DNA of 36,402 nucleotides from an uncultured bacterium (GCA_913041175.1 CAJWGW010000003.1:1-36402), one strand, 5' to 3'; positions 9,236 through 18,185 are shown, counted from the stretch's first letter. Numbers and translations are program-made. The notes: generated from the sequence alone by a model not told the origin.

Positions 9236-9442
9236 TTATACTTTCAGAAATAATTTTCTTATATCATTATGAAGGCAACCACATGTTTTCTGCATTACTT
9301 CTTTTGCTGTGAAATTCTCTACAAGACATTTGTCGCATACTCCATCTCCAAATGGCCATAGATGTTTAAAGAAACCCTTACATTCACAGCATTGAGAAAG
9401 TACTGTTCTAAATCCATAAGATTGTTTTTTTACAGTTAACAT
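9236..9442 (-). CDS. Hypothetical 68-aa Cys-rich (putative zinc-binding) protein
   Basis: CCECKGFF...GVCDKCL...CGCLH; SD AAAAGGAGGTAGTTATG; promoter TTGACT-18-TATACT upstream. Confidence 0.7.
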   Translation of the reverse strand: MLTVKKQSYGFRTVLSQCCECKGFFKHLWPFGDGVCDKCLVENFTAKEVMQKTCGCLHNDIRKLFLKV

Positions 9443-9540
9443 AACTACCTCCTTTTAAGGTTTGGGTTTTTGTCTAGGTTTAGTATATAAAAATACACAA
9501 GAAAAAGTCAAATCAAAGTTGAGGGTGGGAGCAAAAAAAT

Positions 9541-9575
9541 AAGGGGTTATCTAACATATAGCTAGATAACCCCTT
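9541..9575. terminator. Strong inverted repeat, likely bidirectional intrinsic terminator
   Basis: AAGGGGTTATCTA-acatatagc-TAGATAACCCCTT, perfect 13-bp stem flanked by A7 and T-rich tracts. Confidence 0.85.
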
Positions 9576-9581
9576 TATTAT

Positions 9582-9860
9582 TTACTTACAAGATATTAAA
9601 CCTTTCCGAAGAACCGGATTCCAGATTTTAATCTCACCAGCTCCTTTGCATTTCCAACATCGGTTGCATATTACTTTTTCGTTTTTGGACCAAATAGTCT
9701 TAGCTCCATTACACTTACCACATGACTGTCGGTAAAATGGATGTGTAAATCTGCCTGTTCCGTCACATTTTTTGCAATTAACAATTACTTTAGTACGTCT
9801 TTGTCTGAACTTACCTGTTCCATCACAAGCAAAACAGGAGCAACACGATAAATTAATATA
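9582..9860 (-). pseudogene. Open frame encoding four DnaJ-type CxxCxGxG zinc-finger repeats; no ATG/GTG/TTG start in frame
   Basis: Manual translation: YINLSCCSCFACDGTGKFRQRRTKVIVNCKKCDGTGRFTHPFYRQSCGKCNGAKTIWSKNEKVICNRCWKCKGAGEIKIWNPVLRKGLISCK*; in-frame TAA immediately upstream (9861-9863). Confidence 0.65.
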
Positions 9861-9871
9861 TTATCGTTAAC

Positions 9872-9900
9872 AAAAAGGCTACAGCAATGTAGCCTTTTTT
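9872..9900 (+). terminator. Intrinsic terminator-like hairpin
   Basis: AAAAAGGCTACA-gcaa-TGTAGCCTTTTT(T), perfect 12-bp stem. Confidence 0.75.
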
Positions 9901-9943
9901 ATATGGAAAAAGGTGCAGAAAAATGATATTGTTGCAATTATAT

Positions 9944-10030
9944 GGAGAGTTGGCTGAGTGGTCTAAAGCGCCTCACTGCTAACGAGGTAAGGGTTAAACC
10001 CCTTCGAGAGTTCGAATCTCTCACTCTCCG
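9944..10030 (+). tRNA. tRNA-Ser (anticodon GCU)
   Basis: Acceptor GGAGAGT/ACTCTCC, GCT anticodon loop (CACTGCTAACG), long variable arm, TTCGAATC T loop; no encoded CCA. Confidence 0.95.
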
Positions 10031-10106
10031 CATTAGTAACTCGTGACCGAATCCCCAAAACCCCCTATTTGACCCAAATACCTCAAATTTTGGTAGAATA
10101 GAACCT

Positions 10107-11162
10107 ATGGATAAAAAGATAGCCCAGATGTTTATAGTCGCCCTCCCCTACACCACGGACGAGAAGGAACTTTTTGAGACAGTGGAAAAATATATAGACA
10201 TCGGTGTCGGCGGACTTATGCTCGGTCTTGGTGGTAAATTACCGTTCGTAGAGACAAACAACATCACTGATATTAAAAAGTTAAAAGCTTTGACTGACAA
10301 ACTAAAGTCATTAGACCCAAATCTGTTTTTGGCAATTGACGGCGAGGGCGGAAAGATATTTAACCTTTTTAAAAACGCATCTGCGCTCAAATCCCAAAGA
10401 TATTACGGACTTGAATTTGAAAATTCAGGAAATACAAAGGAGTACGAGAAAGATTTGGATGAATATATAAAACTAATGCGCAAAGTTCATATCAATATGA
10501 ACTTTGCGCCTATTTTAGGCACTGCAAAGGAAGGATACAAAGGATACTTAAGCGAACACGACAGAGCATATTCTGACAAAGAAGAAACTGTGAAAAAATT
10601 AAGCGGAATTGCGATTAAAAAGATGAGTGAGAATGGGATTATCGCCGTGGGCAAACATTTCCCTGGATATGGTGGTATAGACGAAAACCCGCACTTGCAT
10701 CTTTCAAAACTTGAAGCTTACGACAAAAATGACCCGTTTGGCTTTGCAATAGGAAAGCTTGGTATAAACGCAATAATGAAAGGGCATGTCCTTTCGTCAA
10801 TTGATGAAGATATGCCCGCAACAATATCAGAGAAAGTTGAAAAATACTTGAGAAAGAGTTTAGGGTTCACAGGACTTGTGGTAACTGATGCGATTTTTAT
10901 GCATGGTTTGGGACACCATTATGAGAAATTTGGAGGAGATGGCAACTACACAAAAAGAGCGGTTAGTGTCGCCAAAACAAACGACATTATTCTTATGAGC
11001 TATCCTAAAGGAGCAAATGGTGAAATAGATATAAGTGCGCATGAGCATTTCCCAAGACTACATAAAGCAATAGTGGAGGAAGTTATGAAGGGCGAGATAG
11101 ATAAAAGTAAAATAGACGAATCATACGAGAGAATAATGAAACTAAAACGTGTTATAATGTAA
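10107..11162 (+). CDS. Glycoside hydrolase family 3 (beta-N-acetylhexosaminidase NagZ-like)
   Basis: LAIDGEGGKIFNL, GKHFPGYGG, FTGLVVTDAIFM motifs. Confidence 0.85.
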   Translation: MDKKIAQMFIVALPYTTDEKELFETVEKYIDIGVGGLMLGLGGKLPFVETNNITDIKKLKALTDKLKSLDPNLFLAIDGEGGKIFNLFKNASALKSQRYYGLEFENSGNTKEYEKDLDEYIKLMRKVHINMNFAPILGTAKEGYKGYLSEHDRAYSDKEETVKKLSGIAIKKMSENGIIAVGKHFPGYGGIDENPHLHLSKLEAYDKNDPFGFAIGKLGINAIMKGHVLSSIDEDMPATISEKVEKYLRKSLGFTGLVVTDAIFMHGLGHHYEKFGGDGNYTKRAVSVAKTNDIILMSYPKGANGEIDISAHEHFPRLHKAIVEEVMKGEIDKSKIDESYERIMKLKRVIM

Positions 11163-11191
11163 TAATTACTAACTTAAATAATATTATTGAT

Positions 11192-11644
11192 ATGAAGGGA
11201 ATAATAACTATCATAATAATTATAATAATCATCGCCGTTGGATTCTTTTTACTTCAAGACGGGACCACAGAGGATGCCGGTACAGTAACAAATGAGATGA
11301 CCACAGAGGAAACTGGTGATACTGCAGATATGATTGTAGAGGATGAAGACACTGCTTTAGATACAACTGCAGAAGTTATTGTGGTTACATACACTAGTAG
11401 TGCGTTTTCACCAAAAGATATTGCAGTATCTGCCGGCCAGACAGTGCGGTTTGTAAATGAAAGTTCCGGCAATATGTGGGTGGCGTCGGATGAACATCCG
11501 ACGCATACGGTTCTGCCGGAGTTTGATAATAAGGAGTCTGTTGGGAACGGTGAGAATTATGAGTTTGTGTTCACAGAAACGGGTGAATGGAATTATCACA
11601 ACCACGTGAACCCAAGTGCGGTGGGAACGGTGACTGTTGAATAA
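11192..11644 (+). CDS. Membrane-anchored cupredoxin-like protein
   Basis: N-terminal Ile-rich TM, acidic/Thr linker, cupredoxin fold pattern (FSPKDIAVSAGQTVRFVNESS...HPTHTV...GEWNYHNHVNPSAVGTVTVE). Confidence 0.8.
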   Translation: MKGIITIIIIIIIIAVGFFLLQDGTTEDAGTVTNEMTTEETGDTADMIVEDEDTALDTTAEVIVVTYTSSAFSPKDIAVSAGQTVRFVNESSGNMWVASDEHPTHTVLPEFDNKESVGNGENYEFVFTETGEWNYHNHVNPSAVGTVTVE

Positions 11645-11714
11645 CCTTGTTTACACCCAATACCGCAAAATGCTATTATTATGGCATTATTAACAGTGAT
11701 AATTTTCAATGTAC

Positions 11715-11900
11715 ATGAAAAGAATAATAACTATCATAATAATTATCATCATTATCGTCGCAGGTTTCTTGCTATTTAGAGACAATCCCGCAGATGATGC
11801 TGATACAACTACTACTACAGAAGAGGTAGTTGAGACGGAAGATACAGATACAGAAGACGATGCAGCGGCAGCAATAGAAGCAGTGGAAGCGGTAGAATAA
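11715..11900 (+). CDS. Short acidic TM protein; truncated paralog of the N-terminus of the preceding cupredoxin gene
   Basis: MKRIITIIIIIIIIVAGFLLF vs MKGIITIIIIIIIIAVGFFLL; similar at DNA level; tracked ORF starts at 11709. Confidence 0.6.
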   Translation: MKRIITIIIIIIIIVAGFLLFRDNPADDADTTTTTEEVVETEDTDTEDDAAAAIEAVEAVE

Positions 11901-11910
11901 ATTTACAATC

Positions 11911-11943
11911 AAAACCCCGCAGGCCAAAGGCCTGCGGGGTTTT
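11911..11943 (+). terminator. Intrinsic terminator
   Basis: AAAACCCCGCAGGCC-aaa-GGCCTGCGGGGTTTT perfect 15-bp stem. Confidence 0.92.
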
Positions 11944-11962
11944 GTCTGTTATACTAAACCCT

Positions 11963-14119
11963 ATGCAACCAAATAACCCCTTAGAAAATCACTTCCGTTT
12001 AGCGCAATCACAAAAAAGTGCGCTTAAAAAGCTTGGTATTTTGACTATCCGAGACCTCCTTTTTCACTTCCCTTCTCGGTATGAAAATATTACTGGAAGC
12101 CTGCCTATAAGTTCTCTCAAAAAAGATGATGATACAATAATCTACGGCAAACTAAGTGGGCTTAAAACACGCAAATCCTTCAAAAGCAGGCGCCCTATTG
12201 CAGAAGGATATATTGAGGACAATACGGGAAAAATCAAAATCATCTGGTTCAACCAGCCATACATCGCAAAGATGTTGCGTAATGGCGCACTCGTAAAACT
12301 AAGCGGTAAAGTAACAGGTGATACAAAAAACTTATACATCGCAAACCCAGAAGCTGAATCCCTAGAAAACTTGCCTATCAATATCGGCGAATCGCTTTTC
12401 AGCAATTCTAAAAATATAAATACATTCCTACCTGTTTATCCTGAAAGTCGTGGTATTACTTCAAAATGGTTTTATCACAATATTCAAAAAATTTTTGCAA
12501 GCGGACTTCTGGATACAATGCAAGATGCTATACCAAATGAGATTCTAAAAAAATACAACCTTCCGACACTCAAAACCGCTCTAATCTGGATTCATACGCC
12601 GAAGACGCAAGCAGATAGTCAGTCAGCACGAAAACGGTTTGCATTTGCAGAAGTTTTCTTCATTCAGATTTCAAAACAAAGAGACCGCAAAGAATATGAA
12701 AAGAAAAAGTCGTTTTCTATAAAAACAGATAAAAAAGATGTAAAAGAATTTATGGAAAGATTCCCTTTCTCCGCAACCAAATCGCAAAATGAAGCAATAG
12801 AAAGTATCTTAAAAGATTTTGAAGGCAAGCACGCAATGTCACGACTCCTTGAGGGAGATGTCGGCTCTGGTAAAACTGCCGTCGCCGCAACTGTTGTGCA
12901 TGCTGTTACAACCACGCGTCCCGAAGGACAGGACTTTGGCAATCTTCAGACCGCATATATGGTACCGACGGAAATCCTAGCAAAACAACATTTTGAGACA
13001 TTTATACAATACTTTTCACACTTACCAATCAAAATTGGTCTCATAACTTCAAGCGGTTGCAAGAAATTCCCCTCTAAAGTGAGCTCAGATGGCGCTACTA
13101 ATATATCCCGCACGCAACTCCTAAAATGGGTCGCAAATGGCGAGATTCCAATCCTTATCGGCACTCACTCCCTCATCCAAAAGACGGTGAACTTTGAAAA
13201 TTTGGCGTTTATAATAATAGACGAGCAACACCGTTTTGGCACAGCCCAGAGACAAAAATTAACAAGAAAGGACGATATAGCCCCTCACCTGTTATCAATG
13301 ACAGCAACACCAATTCCAAGAACGCTCGCCTTGACCATTTATGGCGATTTAGATTTGACTGTACTTGATGAGATGCCAAAGGGGCGAAAACCGATAATCA
13401 CAGAGATAGTAACGCCAAAGGGTCGCGATAAAATATATGAGAAAGTGTGCGAAGAATTAAAATCAGGCAGGCAAGCTTATGTGATAACTCCAAGGATTGA
13501 CGAGCCGGATTTAACAAAAGAAAAAGCAATCAATGCAAAGTCAGTAAAAGAAGAAGCTAAGCGACTTAAGAAAGATATTTTTCCCGAGTATGAAATAGAG
13601 ATTCTTCACAGCAAGATGAAAGCAAGTGAGAAAGAAGAAGTGATGGAGAGATTTACAAAAAACAAAACTCAAATTCTTGTTGCAACTTCCGTGGTTGAGG
13701 TCGGAGTAAATGTACCAAACGCTACTGTGATAATTATTGAAGGTGCGGAGCGCTTTGGACTGGCACAACTCCACCAGCTCCGTGGACGAGTGATAAGAAG
13801 TAACCACCAAGCGTATGCTTATGTATTTTCAGACAGCAGAACGGCAAAAACAAATGAAAGATTAAAAGCGCTCAAAAGTGCAAAGAACGGTTTTGAACTC
13901 GCAGAGTTTGATTTGGGAATCCGTGGTTCAGGTGAGCTCTACGGCAAGCGCCAGTCGGGGCTTTCCGACATTGCGATGGAAGCAATGAAAAATATTAAAA
14001 TGGTAGAAGCCGCACGAGAAGAGGCAAAAGAAATAGTAGAGAAAGATAACAACCTTGAAAAATATCCCGAAATTATGGAGATAATAAAGCGCAGAACGAA
14101 AGACATTCACTTTGAGTAA
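11963..14119 (+). CDS. recG: ATP-dependent DNA helicase RecG (likely start at MQPNNPL, 11963; tracked ORF starts at 11942)
   Basis: Wedge/OB domain, LLEGDVGSGKTAVA, IIDEQHRFG, LSMTATPIPRTLALT, QLRGRVIRSNHQAY. Confidence 0.95.
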   Translation: MQPNNPLENHFRLAQSQKSALKKLGILTIRDLLFHFPSRYENITGSLPISSLKKDDDTIIYGKLSGLKTRKSFKSRRPIAEGYIEDNTGKIKIIWFNQPYIAKMLRNGALVKLSGKVTGDTKNLYIANPEAESLENLPINIGESLFSNSKNINTFLPVYPESRGITSKWFYHNIQKIFASGLLDTMQDAIPNEILKKYNLPTLKTALIWIHTPKTQADSQSARKRFAFAEVFFIQISKQRDRKEYEKKKSFSIKTDKKDVKEFMERFPFSATKSQNEAIESILKDFEGKHAMSRLLEGDVGSGKTAVAATVVHAVTTTRPEGQDFGNLQTAYMVPTEILAKQHFETFIQYFSHLPIKIGLITSSGCKKFPSKVSSDGATNISRTQLLKWVANGEIPILIGTHSLIQKTVNFENLAFIIIDEQHRFGTAQRQKLTRKDDIAPHLLSMTATPIPRTLALTIYGDLDLTVLDEMPKGRKPIITEIVTPKGRDKIYEKVCEELKSGRQAYVITPRIDEPDLTKEKAINAKSVKEEAKRLKKDIFPEYEIEILHSKMKASEKEEVMERFTKNKTQILVATSVVEVGVNVPNATVIIIEGAERFGLAQLHQLRGRVIRSNHQAYAYVFSDSRTAKTNERLKALKSAKNGFELAEFDLGIRGSGELYGKRQSGLSDIAMEAMKNIKMVEAAREEAKEIVEKDNNLEKYPEIMEIIKRRTKDIHFE

Positions 14120-14120
14120 T

Positions 14121-14196
14121 TGGTGCGCGCGCTAGGACTCGAACCTAGGACCACGAAGGTATAAGCTTCGCGCTCTACCAACTGAGCTACACGCGC
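14121..14196 (-). tRNA. tRNA-Ile (anticodon UAU), CCA encoded
   Basis: GCGCGTG/CGCGCGC acceptor, anticodon arm CGAAG-CTTATAC-CTTCG, T arm CTAGG-TTCGAGT-CCTAG, ACCA 3' end. Confidence 0.9.
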
Positions 14197-14229
14197 ATTT
14201 ATTTATATTTTATAGCACAAAATACGCTA

Positions 14230-16164
14230 TTATTCACTATGTTCTATATCTTGCTTTTTCTTTGGAGTAATGCTGTTTAAGAGAAGTAGTTTTTCAAACT
14301 CATCGCGTTCAATTGTTTCAACTTCAACAAGTTTCTTTGCAATTGAATCAAGCGCTTTTCTGTGAGTCTTTAGAATATGTTCCGCGCTTCTGTGAGCATG
14401 GTCTATTATGTAAGTTACTTCAGCATCTATCTCCGCTGATACTTTTTCAGAGTGTTTTTTATCCGCTATTCCTATACCAAACATTGTTCGTCCATTGTCC
14501 CCTTCAAGTGCAACAGGACCCATCTTCTCGGACATTCCGTATTTTGTAACCATATTTCGCGCAAGCGCAGTTAATACTTGCAAGTCATTTGATGCGCCTG
14601 TCGTAAGGTCATCAAATATCATTTTCTCTGCCAAGTATCCACCGAGTGAAACCGCAATGTCATCAATGAATTCTTTCTTTGACTGCATTCTCCTGTCTTC
14701 AAACGGAAGTTTAAGTGTGTATCCTGCAGCTCGCCCTCGAGATATTATAGAAATCTTGTGCACGGGGTCAGCGTAAGGCAGAACAGAAGCGACGAGTGCA
14801 TGTCCTGCTTCGTGATACGCTGTTATTTCCTTTTCGCGTTTTGAGAGAATGTGGCTCTTACGCTCAGGCCCGAGCATAACTTTTTCAATTGAACGAACGA
14901 AATCAAATTGCGATACTTGTTTTCTTTCCTCTCTCGCTGCCAAAATCGCAGCTTCGTTCACTAGTGAGTAAAGGTCCGCTCCAGAGAATCCGGGAGTACG
15001 CTCTGCAATAGTTGTAAAGTTTACATCCTCGCCTAACGGCTTCTTACGCGCGTGGATTTTAAGTATATCTTCTCTGTCTTTACGGTCAGGCAGGTCTATA
15101 ACTACCCTTCTGTCAAAACGCCCAGGACGCAAAAGCGCTGGGTCAAGCACGTCCGGTCTGTTGGTTGCAGCCATCACTATCACCTTTTCATTTGGCTCAA
15201 AACCGTCCATCTCCACAAGTATTTGGTTGAGTGTTTGTTCTCGCTCGTCATTGCCACCTCCTGCACCTACTCCTCTTACTCGCCCTACTGCGTCAATCTC
15301 ATCTACAAAAATTATCGCCGGCGCTGTTTTCTTTGCAAGTTTAAACAAATCACGCACACGCGATGCTCCAACTCCAACAAACATTTCCACGAACTCCGAA
15401 CCAGAAATTGAGAAGAACGGCACACTCGCCTCGCCGGCGACGGCGCGCGCAAGTAAAGTCTTACCAGTTCCGGGCGCGCCCATAAGTACGATACCTTTAG
15501 GAATGCGCGCGCCTATATCTAAGAATTTTTTAGGGTTCTTAAGAAAATCAACAATTTCCAAAAGTTCTTGTTTTGCTTCCTTTGCACCTGCAACGTCATT
15601 AAATGTTATACGTTGTGTTTTGTCTTTTGGGTCAATCATTCTTGCTTTGGACTGCCCAAAGGAGAACGCCTGCATACCCGCGCCTTTGACCTGTCTAGAG
15701 AGAAACCAGATGAAAAATACAATAAAGAGAAGCGGGATAAGAAACGGCGCGAGATTGCCAAGCCAGAAAAGAAAACCGCTTGGATTTTTGATTTCAATTT
15801 TTACATCTTTAAGCTCTTCTAAAGATACACCATAATTTACAAGAGTGTCAGTGAGTGCGGTACCTGATTCTTTTTTTGATTTTTGTTCTGTGCTGTCAGT
15901 GTAGAGAATCTCAAGCTCTTCGCCTTTGACTACAATTTCAGAGACTAACCTCTCATTTATCTGAAGAGCTAATTGTGAAATAGCTATTTTTTCTTGCTTT
16001 GTACCATTCTCAGCAATGAGAGAATACGCCCCTATTATTATGAAAAATATGAGAAGTGTTACAAGGATATTCTGCCACAAGGACTTACCAAGTGACTGTT
16101 TGAGTCCCTTTTTACCGCCCTTTTTTGGGGCTTTTAGATGATTGTACTTTTTGTTGTTTGGCAT
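14230..16164 (-). CDS. ftsH: ATP-dependent zinc metalloprotease FtsH
   Basis: [31 protein letters not shown] region, HEAGH zinc motif. Confidence 0.97.
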   Translation of the reverse strand: MPNNKKYNHLKAPKKGGKKGLKQSLGKSLWQNILVTLLIFFIIIGAYSLIAENGTKQEKIAISQLALQINERLVSEIVVKGEELEILYTDSTEQKSKKESGTALTDTLVNYGVSLEELKDVKIEIKNPSGFLFWLGNLAPFLIPLLFIVFFIWFLSRQVKGAGMQAFSFGQSKARMIDPKDKTQRITFNDVAGAKEAKQELLEIVDFLKNPKKFLDIGARIPKGIVLMGAPGTGKTLLARAVAGEASVPFFSISGSEFVEMFVGVGASRVRDLFKLAKKTAPAIIFVDEIDAVGRVRGVGAGGGNDEREQTLNQILVEMDGFEPNEKVIVMAATNRPDVLDPALLRPGRFDRRVVIDLPDRKDREDILKIHARKKPLGEDVNFTTIAERTPGFSGADLYSLVNEAAILAAREERKQVSQFDFVRSIEKVMLGPERKSHILSKREKEITAYHEAGHALVASVLPYADPVHKISIISRGRAAGYTLKLPFEDRRMQSKKEFIDDIAVSLGGYLAEKMIFDDLTTGASNDLQVLTALARNMVTKYGMSEKMGPVALEGDNGRTMFGIGIADKKHSEKVSAEIDAEVTYIIDHAHRSAEHILKTHRKALDSIAKKLVEVETIERDEFEKLLLLNSITPKKKQDIEHSE

Positions 16165-16189
16165 GCTAAATACGTGTTTTATTTTTTAT

Positions 16190-16563
16190 TGTGGAGACGG
16201 CGAAAATTGAATCCGCGTGCAAAGAAAGAATTTAAATGATTCTACAAAACATAGTCAACTTTAGGATTTCAGCATGTGGGCTTAAAAGAAGACAAAATAC
16301 CCATACGCCAATTCTCTTGATTTCGGAAGCGCGCCGAGACGCTCGCTTTTCCTAGTTTGAAATTATTACACCCGAATCTGCTTATCAAACTTGGGCAGAT
16401 CAGACGCCGGCTTAGGCTATTGCGTAAGCTGGAGTAAGAGAAGCAAAAGCTCCTTTTACTTTAGAGATAACGTTTGCACGTATCTTTTCGAAATTTTAAG
16501 GAAGATTCCGACTTCCGTTTTGCACATATAAATTACATTCCCTTGTCGAGGCCTGTCATCCCC
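16190..16563 (-). ncRNA. ssrA: tmRNA (ssrA)
   Basis: GGGGATG.../CGTCTCC-ACA tRNA-like acceptor, GCGGATTCAATTTTCGC T-arm, tag ORF (16412-16477) ANVISKVKGAFASLTPAYAIA* , adjacent smpB. Confidence 0.9.
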
Positions 16564-16572
16564 CTGAAAAAA

Positions 16573-16592
16573 ACCTCAAAAGATACTCTGAG
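16573..16592 (-). terminator. Terminator-like hairpin between smpB and ssrA
   Basis: Minus strand CCTCA-gagtatcttt-TGAGG followed by TTTTTTT. Confidence 0.65.
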
Positions 16593-16608
16593 GCATTCTT
16601 TAGGGGGA

Positions 16609-17064
16609 CTATAATGCAATGTTTTGTTTCAATGAACGTTTAAGATCTCTTTCGGTGTCTTTCTTTTTTATTGTTTCGCGCTTGTCGTATTTCTTTTTTC
16701 CTTTTGCAACACCGATTTCAACTTTTATCTTCGCTCTTTTACTATACACTAAAACTGGCACTATTGTCAACCCTTTTTGTTTTTCAAATAGAGAGAGACG
16801 AGCTATCTCTTTTTTACTCAAAAGTAGCCGACGGTTCCGCTCAGGGTCATAATCTTTCGGAGTATTTGCGGGCTGATACGGTGGTATCGTAACGCCCACA
16901 AGGAACGCCTCACCTCCCCTAACTATCACATGCGCTCCCTCAAGCGAGCCCTGCCCCCCTCGGAGTGATTTGACTTCAAAACCAAAAAGCTCCATTCCTG
17001 CCTCGAATGTTTCAGTAACTTCATAGTTGAAGCGTGCTTTTTTATTTTTTATCAATACTGTCAT
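16609..17064 (-). CDS. smpB: SsrA-binding protein SmpB (likely start MTVLIKNKK at 17064)
   Basis: ARFNYEVTETFEAGMELFGFEVKSLRGGQGSLEGAHV, KKKYDKRETIKKKD. Confidence 0.95.
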   Translation of the reverse strand: MTVLIKNKKARFNYEVTETFEAGMELFGFEVKSLRGGQGSLEGAHVIVRGGEAFLVGVTIPPYQPANTPKDYDPERNRRLLLSKKEIARLSLFEKQKGLTIVPVLVYSKRAKIKVEIGVAKGKKKYDKRETIKKKDTERDLKRSLKQNIAL

Positions 17065-17192
17065 TAATGTCATATTAGCATGCACAAGCACAGAAAAGAA
17101 ATTCTCCTTGACATCAGAAAAAGTTTGTGATAATCTAATGGCTCATTGAATAGTTCTTTTATATTTATATTTCTGAAATTTCATGAAAGGAA

Positions 17193-17417
17193 ATGAATAT
17201 GTGCACCGCTGTTCCTGAAAAACAACTGGAAGTATTGTGTGGTTGTGAAGATTCATTTTGTCCTCTTTTCAAAAACTTGTCAGAAAAAGAAATGATGGAA
17301 CTGGAAATAATAGGCTATGAAACAGATTGTTTTATCATTATTGACAGTTGTGAGACTGGAGCACCTGATATAAGTAAACTTATATCAGAGAGAGGTGAAT
17401 ATACAATCTACGAATAA
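17193..17417 (+). CDS. Hypothetical 74-aa Cys-containing protein
   Basis: Promoter TTGACA-17-TAATCT, leader with GGAAATGAATATG, ORF, then terminator. Confidence 0.6.
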   Translation: MNMCTAVPEKQLEVLCGCEDSFCPLFKNLSEKEMMELEIIGYETDCFIIIDSCETGAPDISKLISERGEYTIYE

Positions 17418-17423
17418 TTTTAT

Positions 17424-17456
17424 AAAGCCGCTAATCTTAAAAGATAGCGGCTTTAT
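17424..17456 (+). terminator. Intrinsic terminator
   Basis: AAAGCCGCTA-atcttaaaaga-TAGCGGCTTT. Confidence 0.85.
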
Positions 17457-17491
17457 TGTATCAAACACAGTGATATGCTATAATTTTCCCA

Positions 17492-18004
17492 TTGATAGAA
17501 AAAGTAAGAATTAACAAAAGCATACTGGCAAAAGAATTAAGAGTTATGGGCGCCGATGGCGCTAATTTAGGTGTTATTTCAAAAGACGAAGCGCTAAGAC
17601 AAGCAGAGACCGCGGGTCTTGACCTCATTGAAATATCTCCCAAAGCCAACCCCCCTGTTGCAAAAATAATGGATTATGGTAAATTTCAGTACGAGCAGAA
17701 GAAAAAACAAAAGGAAATAAAGGCTAAATCTCACACCACAGAGACTAAAAACATTCAGATAAAGATGGGTACAGGAGAGCATGACCTTTCTCTCAAATCA
17801 AAAAGAATTTCCGAGTGGCTTAAAGAGGGACACAGAGTAAAGATTGACTTGTTTCTCTTTGGAAGATATAAGTATATGGAATTCAATTTCCTAAAGGAAC
17901 GTCTAGAGAAATTCTTAACACTTATTACAGAAGAATACAAAGTAGCAGAGGCAGTCAAAAAGAGCCCTAAAGGATTGACTACAGTTATAGAAAAAACAAA
18001 ATGA
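17492..18004 (+). CDS. infC: Translation initiation factor IF-3 (TTG start)
   Basis: RINKSILAKELRVMGADGANLGVISKDEAL, DLIEISPKANPPVAKIMDYGKFQYEQKKK; infC-rpmI-rplT order. Confidence 0.96.
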   Translation: MIEKVRINKSILAKELRVMGADGANLGVISKDEALRQAETAGLDLIEISPKANPPVAKIMDYGKFQYEQKKKQKEIKAKSHTTETKNIQIKMGTGEHDLSLKSKRISEWLKEGHRVKIDLFLFGRYKYMEFNFLKERLEKFLTLITEEYKVAEAVKKSPKGLTTVIEKTK

Positions 18005-18183
18005 AAACCAAAAAAATATTTACAAAAAGATTAAAAGTGACCAAGAAAGGAAAGGTACTTGCAAGAGTCCCAGGCCAGAATCATTTTAATGCTAAAGAAT
18101 CAAGTTCAAAAAGAATGGCTCGAAGGAGAGTTGTTTCATTTGGTATGACAAACAGAGTCAAAAGCAGACAATTAAGTAATTAA
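18001..18183 (+). CDS. rpmI: Ribosomal protein bL35
   Basis: MKTKKIFTKRLKVTKKGKVLARVPGQNHFNAKESSSKRMARRR; operon position. Confidence 0.92.
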   Translation: MKTKKIFTKRLKVTKKGKVLARVPGQNHFNAKESSSKRMARRRVVSFGMTNRVKSRQLSN

Positions 18184-18185
18184 AT

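Noticed and set aside
11254-11605. Minus-strand ORFs opposite the cupredoxin gene
   Set aside because: Antisense to a convincing signal-anchor plus cupredoxin reading frame.
15052-15835. Plus-strand ORFs of 119, 224 and 84 aa opposite ftsH
   Set aside because: Antisense shadows of a strongly conserved ftsH coding region; low-complexity translations, no recognisable domain or initiation signals.
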